A stretch of 11,240 bases of DNA, from positions 1-11,240 of the forward strand of contig JAGVBL010000277.1 in NCBI GenBank assembly GCA_020059785.1. Reading direction: 5' to 3'. Positions 1-6,391 of the stretch are shown one piece after another (positions within the stretch are counted from its first letter, which is position 1; every line of letters starts with the position of its first letter). The translations under genes and the position numbers were made by a program. The stretch is from Ignavibacteriales bacterium (lineage in GTDB: Bacteria; Bacteroidota; Ignavibacteria; Ignavibacteriales; Melioribacteraceae). Below the pieces are notes generated by a model. It was not told where the DNA came from. It searched no databases and worked only from the letters and a program-made list of their open reading frames with translations.

Positions 1-1
1 C

Positions 2-1150
2 ACTCTCGAAGCATTATCAACCGTTGAAGTCGGAACACAGGTATCGGGCAGAATTGCAAAGCTTTATGTCGATTTTAATGATGAAGTTAGAAAAGGTCAA
101 CTGCTTGCATTAATAGATACAACTCTTCTTTCCGCCCAGGTTAGAGATCAGCAAGCTGTACTTGAAAGAACCAAAGCTCAATATAATGAAGCACTCGCAA
201 AACACGAACGTAATAAACGGCTTTACGAAAAGAAATTTATTAGCGAGCTGGATTTTATTACTTCGCAAACTCAAATTGAAACCGCGCTTGCATCATTAAA
301 ATCAGCCGAGTTTGCAATTGAAAAAGCCAAAACAAATCTTGAATACGCATTTATAACCGCACCAATCTCAGGCAAGATAATAAACCGTAATGTTGAGCAG
401 GGACAGACTGTTGCAGCAAGCTTATCTGCCCCAATTCTTTTCACTATGGTGGAAGATCTATCTTCAATGAGAATTCTTGCAAATGTTGACGAAAGCGACA
501 TCGGCCAAATAAAAATTGGACAGAGAGTTCAATTCACTGTTCAATCATTCCAGGATAAAAAATTTGGAGGCGAAGTCTCTCAGATTAGATTAAGCCCGCA
601 GACTATTCAAAATGTTGTAAACTATACTGTTGTTATTAAAGCCGAGAATAAAGAGAAACTCTTGTTGCCGGGAATGACAGCCACGGTCGATTTTTATGTT
701 GCTGAAAAAGACGACGTACTTATTGTGCCAAATGTTGCAATGCGTTTTACTCCTCCGGATGAAATGATGGCAGAGTTTACCAAAAGAATGGAAGAACAAA
801 TTAAAAATATGCCCGATAGTTTGAAGAATAGAGGGATGGGATTTGGACAGATGGGCTCCGGAAGTGGAAATGGCGGCGGAATGAATTTTATGAGAGGCAA
901 TCAACAGGGTGGACGTAATAGAAATTTTGGAAGAGTCTGGTATCTTGATGACGATGGTAAACTTGCAATGGGAATGGTATTCCTTGGAATAAGCGATGGA
1001 AAAAATTCTGAAATTGTTAGAAGCAGAAATATTAAAGAAGGAATGAAACTAATCACGGGCATTGTTGAACCGGATACAAAAGCTAGTTCAACAAATCCAT
1101 TAAATCCAACACAACAGAACAGGCCTCCAGGTTTTGGAAGAGGATTTTAA
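2..1150 (+). CDS. macA: MacA-like periplasmic adaptor subunit of a tripartite efflux pump (5' end missing)
   Basis: This is a membrane-fusion (HlyD/RND-type adaptor) protein that would bridge the MacB-type permease and the TolC-type channel encoded downstream. The frame is open from base 2, so the signal/anchor region lies outside the window; 382 residues are visible. Residues about 8-39 carry the MacA-type lipoyl-domain half (VGTQVSGRI...YVDFNDEVRKGQLLALID). Residues about 40-110 are a charged, Ala/Leu/Gln-rich coiled-coil hairpin. The second lipoyl half (APISGKIINRNVEQGQTV) is followed by a beta-barrel domain (ILANVDESDIGQIKIGQ). The membrane-proximal domain (VWYLDDDGKLAMGMVFLGI) comes after an unusual Gly/Met/Asn-rich insertion, and the protein ends in a Pro/Gly/Asn-rich tail. 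The first internal Met (base 446) is not a credible start because conserved adaptor sequence continues upstream of it. Family assignment is confident; the transported substrate cannot be told. Confidence 0.93.
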   Translation, partial: TLEALSTVEVGTQVSGRIAKLYVDFNDEVRKGQLLALIDTTLLSAQVRDQQAVLERTKAQYNEALAKHERNKRLYEKKFISELDFITSQTQIETALASLKSAEFAIEKAKTNLEYAFITAPISGKIINRNVEQGQTVAASLSAPILFTMVEDLSSMRILANVDESDIGQIKIGQRVQFTVQSFQDKKFGGEVSQIRLSPQTIQNVVNYTVVIKAENKEKLLLPGMTATVDFYVAEKDDVLIVPNVAMRFTPPDEMMAEFTKRMEEQIKNMPDSLKNRGMGFGQMGSGSGNGGGMNFMRGNQQGGRNRNFGRVWYLDDDGKLAMGMVFLGISDGKNSEIVRSRNIKEGMKLITGIVEPDTKASSTNPLNPTQQNRPPGFGRGF

Positions 1151-1156
1151 GGAGGT
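1149..1156 (+). promoter_or_regulatory. Shine-Dalgarno site fixing a TTG start
   Basis: AAGGAGGT overlaps the stop codon of the adaptor gene and lies 5 nt before TTG at 1162. It is a near-perfect anti-16S match. No in-frame ATG or GTG lies nearby, and the ABC ATPase N-terminus (ARNIIRTSGLSKTY) begins immediately after, so TTG is the likely start. Overlap with the preceding stop suggests translational coupling (inference). Confidence 0.85.
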
Positions 1157-1161
1157 TCACT

Positions 1162-1923
1162 TTGGCTAGAAATATTATCAGAACTTCCGGATTGTCCAAA
1201 ACTTATGTAATTGGAGAAGTAGAAGTTCATGCTCTAAGAAAAGTTGATATAAATATTGATCAAGGTGAGTTTGTTGCTATAATGGGTGCGTCCGGCTCAG
1301 GTAAATCAACTCTTATGAATCTGATTGGTTGCCTTGATAAACCAACTTCCGGCGAGTATTATATTGACGGACAGGACACAAGTAAATTTTCACCTAATCA
1401 ATATGCATCTATTAGAAATCAGAAGATCGGTTTTGTATTTCAGGGATTCAATTTGTTATCAAGAACAACCGCTCTCGAAAATGTTGAGCTTCCTCTTCTT
1501 TATGATAGAACACATGGTATTAAAGATCCTGTTGAAAAAGCAAAGAAAGCACTCGAACGTATCGGACTGGGAGATAGAATGCACCATATACCAAGCCAGC
1601 TTTCAGGAGGACAACAGCAAAGAGTTGCTATTGCCCGCGCACTTGTAAACGAGCCGGCATTAATTTTAGCTGATGAACCAACCGGTAACCTGGATAGCAG
1701 AACTTCTGTTGAAGTCTTCTCAGTATTTCAGGAATTGAATGAAGAAGGAATAACGATTATCCTTGTTACTCACGAAAGAGATTTTGCTCTTTTCGCTAAA
1801 AGAATTATAGAGTTAAGGGATGGAAAAGTTACAAAAGATTTTGCTATTAAAAACAGACTTGATGCTAAAGAAGAATTGAAAAAATTAAAAGAGGATTCTG
1901 TACTTCAAGGGCAGGAGGACTAA
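1162..1923 (+). CDS. MacB-type ABC transporter ATP-binding protein (separate ATPase subunit)
   Basis: This is the cytoplasmic nucleotide-binding subunit, which would dimerise and power the MacB-like permease encoded next. All ABC motifs are present: Walker A GASGSGKST (42-50), Q-loop Gln94 in FVFQGFNLL, signature LSGGQ (147-151), Walker B LILADEP with catalytic Glu172, the D-loop GNLDS, and switch His204 in VTHERD. The sequence between Walker A and signature (LMNLIGCLDKPTSGEYYIDG, FNLLSRTTALENVELPLLY) is typical of the LolD/MacB/FtsE group. At 253 residues it is a stand-alone NBD with a charged Lys/Glu-rich tail of about 30 residues; in E. coli MacB the NBD is fused to the permease. It starts at TTG with a strong ribosome-binding site and ends 2 nt before the permease ATG, so the genes are surely co-transcribed. 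Confidence 0.95.
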   Translation: MARNIIRTSGLSKTYVIGEVEVHALRKVDINIDQGEFVAIMGASGSGKSTLMNLIGCLDKPTSGEYYIDGQDTSKFSPNQYASIRNQKIGFVFQGFNLLSRTTALENVELPLLYDRTHGIKDPVEKAKKALERIGLGDRMHHIPSQLSGGQQQRVAIARALVNEPALILADEPTGNLDSRTSVEVFSVFQELNEEGITIILVTHERDFALFAKRIIELRDGKVTKDFAIKNRLDAKEELKKLKEDSVLQGQED

Positions 1924-1925
1924 TT

Positions 1926-3143
1926 ATGCAGGTTAAAAATATTATAAAGGTAGCATTGAGAAGTATAATGAAATCAAGAATGAGAAGCCTTCTTACTGCT
2001 CTTGGAATTATTATTGGTGTTGCTGCAGTTGTTGTAATGGTTGCAATTGGCGATGGTGCCCAAAAGCAAGTTGAAGATCAAATCTCTTCTTTAGGATCCA
2101 ACCTGATTGTAATTACCCCCGGCGCTTCGGCAAGTGGTGGAGTTAACAGAGGAATGGGTTCGTTTAATAGGTTCACATTTGATGATGTTCAGAAAATTAA
2201 GGATGAAGCTACACTTATTACAGGAGTAACTCCTATTGTAAGATCCGGCGGTCAGGTAATTGGAGGAATTGGAAACTGGTTCACTCAGATTCAGGGAGTT
2301 TCTCCGGATTATCTGGAAATCAGATCCTGGAAACTTAAGTCCGGTGAATTTTTTACCGAACGCGATGTTCTTGCAAGATCAAAAGTTTGTGTGCTCGGAT
2401 CAGAAGTTGCAAAAAATTTATTCCCGGATGATGATCCGATAGGTCAGCAGATTAGAATTAGAAACGTGCCGTTTAAAATAATTGGTGTCCTTAGCGAAAA
2501 AGGGCAAACATCGGTTGGAACCAGTAATGATGATATTATTTTAGCTCCATCAAGAACGGTTCATGAAAGATTATCAGGCGGACGGTTCATCAGTTCAATT
2601 CAAGTAAGCGCAGTTTCACCGGCTCAGATACCTAAAGCAAAAGAGGAATTGCGGAAAATAATGCGCGAAGCTCATAAGTTGACTCAAGGTGAGGAAGACG
2701 ATTTCACAATTCAGGATCAGGCGGATTTAGCTACTGCCGCAACAGAAACCTCAAAAATTCTTACAATCTTACTCGGCTCGGTTGCCGGTGTTTCACTTAT
2801 TGTTGGCGGAATTGGCATTATGAATATTATGCTTGTGTCTGTTACAGAACGTACACGCGAAATAGGAATTAGATTATCAATTGGTGCAAGATCTTCTGAT
2901 ATTTTAATACAATTTTTAACTGAAGCAGTAGTGTTAAGTCTGGCCGGAGGGATTTTGGGAGTGTCCCTCTCCTTTGGGGTCTCATACCTTCTGAATAATT
3001 ATACGAGTCAGGCAGCAAATATTCAGCCGGAAATTATTTTCCTTGCATTCAGTTTTGCCGGTGCAATCGGAATTTTCTTTGGGTTTTACCCGGCAAGAAA
3101 AGCATCAAAGCTAAATCCAATTGATGCATTAAGATATGAATAA
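1926..3143 (+). CDS. MacB/FtsX-type ABC transporter permease
   Basis: This is an inner-membrane mechanotransmission-type permease of the MacB family, partner of the preceding ATPase and the upstream adaptor. The 405 residues show the usual four-helix plan: TM1 at about 22-42, a large periplasmic (MacB_PCD) domain at about 43-275, then TM2 (about 278-303), TM3 (about 329-355) and TM4 (about 369-389). The conserved cytoplasmic motif ERTREIGIRLSIGA (308-321) and the C-terminal FYPARKASKLNPIDALRYE are diagnostic of the family. The periplasmic part contains the usual VSPDYLEIRSWKLKSGEFF and VCVLGSEVAKNLF stretches. An AGGAGG inside the end of the ATPase gene (1913-1918) gives 7-nt spacing to the ATG. 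Separation of ATPase and permease differs from the fused E. coli MacB but is common in this superfamily. Substrate unknown. Confidence 0.95.
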   Translation: MQVKNIIKVALRSIMKSRMRSLLTALGIIIGVAAVVVMVAIGDGAQKQVEDQISSLGSNLIVITPGASASGGVNRGMGSFNRFTFDDVQKIKDEATLITGVTPIVRSGGQVIGGIGNWFTQIQGVSPDYLEIRSWKLKSGEFFTERDVLARSKVCVLGSEVAKNLFPDDDPIGQQIRIRNVPFKIIGVLSEKGQTSVGTSNDDIILAPSRTVHERLSGGRFISSIQVSAVSPAQIPKAKEELRKIMREAHKLTQGEEDDFTIQDQADLATAATETSKILTILLGSVAGVSLIVGGIGIMNIMLVSVTERTREIGIRLSIGARSSDILIQFLTEAVVLSLAGGILGVSLSFGVSYLLNNYTSQAANIQPEIIFLAFSFAGAIGIFFGFYPARKASKLNPIDALRYE

Positions 3144-3148
3144 AACAG

Positions 3149-3165
3149 AACCATCATTAATGGTT
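3149..3165 (+). other. Small hairpin in the permease-channel spacer
   Basis: AACCAT / ATGGTT form a perfect 6-bp stem with a 5-nt loop (CATTA), just after the permease stop. No T-run follows, so it is not a convincing terminator. It could stabilise the upstream mRNA or be chance in a 58-nt AT-rich gap. Confidence 0.3.
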
Positions 3166-3201
3166 ATTTGGTAATTACTGAAAAATATTTAGAGATATAG
3201 A

Positions 3202-4530
3202 ATGAAAAAAATTAAAAACTTATTTGTAGTAAGCATGTTAGTTTTCATCTCAACTTCATTTGCGCAAAAGAAATTAACATTAAATGATGCAATTTCGATT
3301 GCATTACATAGCAACACCAGTTTAGTAAAATCTCAGAATAGTCTAATTACCCAGCAAGCAAGTGTTAAAACTGCATACGGCGATTTAATACCAACACTGG
3401 GAATTGGCGGTTCATGGGGATGGTCCAGAACTAATGATGATGGCGGTACACAGCTCGACTTCTTTGGAAGGGAACAAGTAATTCCTCCTTCGCAGGTCGA
3501 TTCAAGAAGTTATTCATTATCTGCAAGCGGTAACGTTACATTATTTAATGGACTTTCCAATTATGCCAATATCAAGCAGAAAGAAACAAATCTTAATTCG
3601 GCTCTGTTCGACTTCGACAAACTCAGACAGGATATTGTACTTCAAACAGCAAGTCTTTACTTCTCTATTATAAGTTACGAACGGCTTCTCAAATTTCAGG
3701 AAGAGAATTTTACTTACAACAAAAATCTTACAGAAAAAATAAAAGAGATGCTCGATTTAAAAATGATTACTATTTCAGATGTGTATTCACAGGATGTTCA
3801 GACTGCTAATTCCGAACTATCTCTTCTTCAGGCAAAAACCAACTTCGAAAAAGCTAAAATTAATTTGCTGAAATATTTAACTCTTGATATCACGGGAGAA
3901 TATACATTCGAACAGCCACAGGAAATTAATTTCAATTACTACAATAAAGAAGATCAGATAAAACTATTCGAAACTGCATTAAAGAATAGAAAGGATTATC
4001 AAAGTCAGAAATTAAAATTAGAGAGTGCAGAGTATCAGCTTACAATTGCAAGATCGGGATTATTTCCATCATTAAGCGGAAATTACAGGTATTCTACAAG
4101 TGCTATCAGGCCCGGTGATCTTTTCAACAGACGTGTTTTCAGTCTCGGGCTCTCTCTTAACTTTCCGATCTTTTCTAACTGGAATACAGATTTTGCAATT
4201 CAATCTGCAGACGTTCAAATTAAAAATGTAACCGAAGATCTTAATGCTCTTGAAAAAGAAATTAAAGCTCAGGTAAAGAATACTCTGCTTGATCTGGAAA
4301 CTGCGAAAACTCAGGTTGAAGTAACCCAGAAAAGTTTAATTTCTGCCAGAATGAACTGGAATATTAAGAGCGAGAATTATGAACTTGGATCTGCAACATT
4401 TATTGAGATGCAGCAATCATTCCGAGATTATTTACAGGCGCAGAATAACGATATTCAAGCACAATACAGTTATTTTACAAAACAGTTTGAACTTATGAAT
4501 GTTTTGGGTCTTCTGACTACAGAATTTTAA
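3202..4530 (+). CDS. TolC-family outer-membrane efflux channel
   Basis: This is the outer-membrane exit duct for the MacAB-like pump. Of 442 residues, 1-21 form a Sec signal peptide (two Lys, hydrophobic core, SFA|QKK). The mature protein opens with LTLNDAISIALHSN, the classic start of an OEP repeat. Two OEP-like halves follow, each alternating long amphipathic helices (for example IKEMLDLKMITISDVYSQDV, and the region around 350-420 rich in Ala/Gln/Glu) with short beta stretches (LIPTLGIGGSWGW; LFPSLSGNYRYS; FSLGLSLNFPIF). The end (YLQAQNNDIQAQYSYFTKQFELMNVLGLL) matches the usual TolC-family finish. It lies 58 nt after the permease, is probably co-transcribed, and is followed by a strong terminator. 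The ribosome-binding site is poor (AGAGAT region); the ATG is chosen because it starts the signal peptide. Confidence 0.94.
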   Translation: MKKIKNLFVVSMLVFISTSFAQKKLTLNDAISIALHSNTSLVKSQNSLITQQASVKTAYGDLIPTLGIGGSWGWSRTNDDGGTQLDFFGREQVIPPSQVDSRSYSLSASGNVTLFNGLSNYANIKQKETNLNSALFDFDKLRQDIVLQTASLYFSIISYERLLKFQEENFTYNKNLTEKIKEMLDLKMITISDVYSQDVQTANSELSLLQAKTNFEKAKINLLKYLTLDITGEYTFEQPQEINFNYYNKEDQIKLFETALKNRKDYQSQKLKLESAEYQLTIARSGLFPSLSGNYRYSTSAIRPGDLFNRRVFSLGLSLNFPIFSNWNTDFAIQSADVQIKNVTEDLNALEKEIKAQVKNTLLDLETAKTQVEVTQKSLISARMNWNIKSENYELGSATFIEMQQSFRDYLQAQNNDIQAQYSYFTKQFELMNVLGLLTTEF

Positions 4531-4555
4531 TTGCCCGTTTATATGTAATTAAATG

Positions 4556-4582
4556 ACCCCGGGAAATTCTCGGGGTTTTTTT
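4556..4582 (+). terminator. Intrinsic terminator of the efflux operon
   Basis: ACCCCGGGA / TCTCGGGGT forms a 9-bp stem (one G-T wobble) with a tiny loop, followed by seven T residues (4576-4582). It sits between the convergent channel and aldo/keto reductase genes, and its T-run overlaps the reductase stop codon. Read on the other strand the hairpin is followed by only a weak T-rich stretch, so it is mainly a plus-strand terminator. Confidence 0.9.
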
Positions 4583-5462
4583 ATGGAACGTCCTCGCCTC
4601 TTGCCGTTGTCCAGATTCTAAACCAGTCCTCACGGCTCAGGTTTATTTTTTCTCCGTAAAGTGCCGACTTAATCCTTTCAATTTTACCGCTACCGATAAC
4701 AACAACAAAATTAACCGGATGGACGAATAACCATGCCGTTGCAATTGTTTCGATTGAAGGTGCGTCATACTTGTTTGCTAATTCGTTTAGTAATGATCGG
4801 AGTTGATTTGTTCTATTGGAGTTGTCGTAAAATAATTTTCCTCCGGCAAGAGGCGACCAAACCATCGGGGTAATTTTTCTTTCCTGTAGGAAATCGATAG
4901 TTCCATTATCGAAGTTCTCATGATTTAGAACTGAAACCTCAATTTGATTTGTAACAAGAGGGAATTTCAATCTCGATTGCAGCAAATTAAACTGATGGGG
5001 CAGAAAATTTGAAACACCAAATTCTAATACCTTACCGGAATCTTTTAGCTCTTGAAATGCATCAGCAACTTCGTCGGCATTCATAAAAGGATCTGGGCGG
5101 TGAATGAGAAGTAAATCGATGTAATCGGTTTGTAAATTCTGAAGAGATTTGTTAACTGATTCTATTATATGATTTTTACTTGTATCGTAATATTTAATTT
5201 TTCTTTCAGGGTATTTGGATGAGAGCAGTTTAATTCCGCATTTTGTAACAATCTGCATTTTACTTCTTAATGAAGGATTATGCATCAAGACATTTCCAAA
5301 TAAAGTTTCGCATTCATAGTTTCCATATATATCAGCATGGTCGAATGATGTTATGCCCAATTCGATACATTGGTTTATCAACCCATTTAATTCTCTTGAT
5401 GAATAGTTCCAGTTAATTGAACGCCATAATCCCAAAACGGTTCGTGATAAATTAAAAGTCAT
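4581..5462 (-). CDS. YdhF-like aldo/keto reductase
   Basis: This is a cytoplasmic NAD(P)H-dependent TIM-barrel oxidoreductase. Of 293 residues, the catalytic tetrad expected for aldo/keto reductases is visible: Asp41 and Tyr46 in FDHADIYG, Lys74 in VTKCGI, and His121 in LLIHRPDP. The motif FGVSNFLPHQFNLLQ (148-162) lies on a core barrel strand. The cofactor-phosphate region is IGSGKIERIKSAL (256-268). FDHADIYG, the IGSGKIERI segment and the C-terminal WFRIWTTARGEDVP closely resemble E. coli YdhF (about 298 aa), so I place it in that subfamily. The physiological substrate is unknown. GGAGAG (5468-5473, read on the minus strand) precedes the ATG by 5 nt. It is divergent from the lipoprotein gene and convergent with the channel gene, so it forms a single-gene unit with no obvious link to efflux. 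Confidence 0.93.
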   Translation of the reverse strand: MTFNLSRTVLGLWRSINWNYSSRELNGLINQCIELGITSFDHADIYGNYECETLFGNVLMHNPSLRSKMQIVTKCGIKLLSSKYPERKIKYYDTSKNHIIESVNKSLQNLQTDYIDLLLIHRPDPFMNADEVADAFQELKDSGKVLEFGVSNFLPHQFNLLQSRLKFPLVTNQIEVSVLNHENFDNGTIDFLQERKITPMVWSPLAGGKLFYDNSNRTNQLRSLLNELANKYDAPSIETIATAWLFVHPVNFVVVIGSGKIERIKSALYGEKINLSREDWFRIWTTARGEDVP

Positions 5463-5541
5463 ATTATCTCTCCAAATTGATAAATGTAAAAATAAAGTAT
5501 CTTCAGAACTTTCCTACAATTAAATCATCTTTATTATTGTG

Positions 5542-5573
5542 TTGATATTAATAAACCACAGAATTATTTTTTG
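5542..5573 (+). promoter_or_regulatory. Candidate promoter of the lipoprotein gene
   Basis: TTGATA (5542-5547), 17 nt, then TATTTT (5565-5570) resembles a sigma70 promoter. It also reads as TTG-N20-TATTTTTTG, close to the Bacteroidota pattern TTTG/TAnnTTTG. It lies in the 146-nt divergent spacer about 36 nt before the lipoprotein ATG. The region is AT-rich, so chance matches are likely. Confidence 0.4.
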
Positions 5574-5608
5574 TGCCGTTACTTTAATTATTGGTGAAAA
5601 GATTGAAG

Positions 5609-6301
5609 ATGTATAGAAGCTCTATTACAGTTTTATTTCTTTCGGTCATTCTTATATCATGCATGGCATCAGACAGATTTACATTTGTGGCACCGGAATA
5701 TAAAAATCTTAATCAATCGGGTGTTGAGATTTTAATTATGCCGTTTATTACCAATCTCTTTGAAACTAATCAACTCCAGGAATATATAGAGAGGAAAAAC
5801 AGATCAAAAGAAACGCTAACCACAAAAGAGATTGAGTTACTGGAGAACTACATACCGATTTTACTTGCAGAAAATTCATTTTCGAAAATTACCAAGGCAG
5901 AAAAGAAATCGTTAAAAACACCTATTAAGTTTAACTATATTATTCCGGAAGGTTCCGATACAGCAAAGAGAATTTATGTTCCCCAAATAAAAAACCTGAC
6001 TTACGAAGATATTATCCCTAAGTATATTTTCTTTATAGAAGATGCATACTTTAATAAGTCAGGTGATGAAAAGGGAGTATTTATGGGTCGTGGCTCCGAA
6101 TCATTTTTTGTGTTCAATGCCGGAATCGAATACCTTTTATGGGATAATCATAACGGAAAAATCGCTGCTTTCGGAAAACTTCAAACAAAACAGAAATTAT
6201 TAGCATTACCTAATAAGGAATCTTACCTGGCAATTCTTGAAACATTTATAGTGGATTTGTTGAGAGACAGTCCGCTTGCACAAAAGAAGATTTATTTCTA
6301 A
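5609..6301 (+). CDS. Putative lipoprotein of unknown function
   Basis: I do not recognise this family. Counting from ATG 5609, residues 1-17 are a short hydrophobic signal and LISC forms a lipobox with Cys18 as the lipidation site, so the 212-residue mature protein should be membrane-anchored. The mature part has alternating charged helices (LQEYIERKNRSKETLTTKEI) and a C-terminal half rich in aromatic beta-like stretches (YIFFIEDAYF, SFFVFNAGIEYLLWDN, GKIAAFGKLQTKQKLL). No catalytic motif is visible. In-frame TTG (5591) and GTG (5594) would add 6 or 5 residues; ATG 5609 is preferred because it gives a compact lipoprotein signal with a purine-rich GAAAAGA upstream, but the Shine-Dalgarno signal is weak for all. 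It is transcribed away from the reductase and lies 90 nt before the large hydrolase gene, so the two could share a transcript. Confidence 0.75.
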   Translation: MYRSSITVLFLSVILISCMASDRFTFVAPEYKNLNQSGVEILIMPFITNLFETNQLQEYIERKNRSKETLTTKEIELLENYIPILLAENSFSKITKAEKKSLKTPIKFNYIIPEGSDTAKRIYVPQIKNLTYEDIIPKYIFFIEDAYFNKSGDEKGVFMGRGSESFFVFNAGIEYLLWDNHNGKIAAFGKLQTKQKLLALPNKESYLAILETFIVDLLRDSPLAQKKIYF

Positions 6302-6306
6302 AATCC

Positions 6307-6332
6307 ATTTGTATCAAATTCTTTTTCTCTTT
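6307..6332 (+). terminator. Weak candidate terminator after the lipoprotein gene
   Basis: ATTTG-TAT-CAAAT (6307-6319) is a short, AT-rich hairpin followed by a pyrimidine run (CTTTTTCTCTTT). The stem is too weak to call with confidence; read-through into the hydrolase gene is possible. Confidence 0.25.
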
Positions 6333-6361
6333 CAAATCTCAAGTCATTATTCCTATCTTTA
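6332..6361 (+). promoter_or_regulatory. Low-confidence promoter before the large hydrolase
   Basis: TATCTTTA (6354-6361) resembles the Bacteroidota -7 box TAnnTTTG with one mismatch. It is preceded about 20 nt upstream by a TTTC/TTC in place of TTTG. It lies 30 nt before the ATG. There is no clear Shine-Dalgarno; the leader is A-rich (CCAAAATCAAAAAAATCG). Confidence 0.25.
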
Positions 6362-6391
6362 CACCCAAAATCAAAAAAATCGAGTCTGAAA

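Noticed and set aside
590..904. 104-residue minus-strand reading frame
   Set aside because: It lies wholly inside the adaptor gene, has no ribosome-binding site and shows no domain; it is a shadow of the real frame.
446..1150. ATG at 446 as the start of the adaptor gene
   Set aside because: Conserved lipoyl and coiled-coil adaptor sequence is encoded in the same open frame from base 2, so 446 is an internal Met.
1325..1648. 107-residue plus-strand frame inside the ATPase gene
   Set aside because: It overlaps Walker A through signature of the true ATPase frame in another frame and has no family features.
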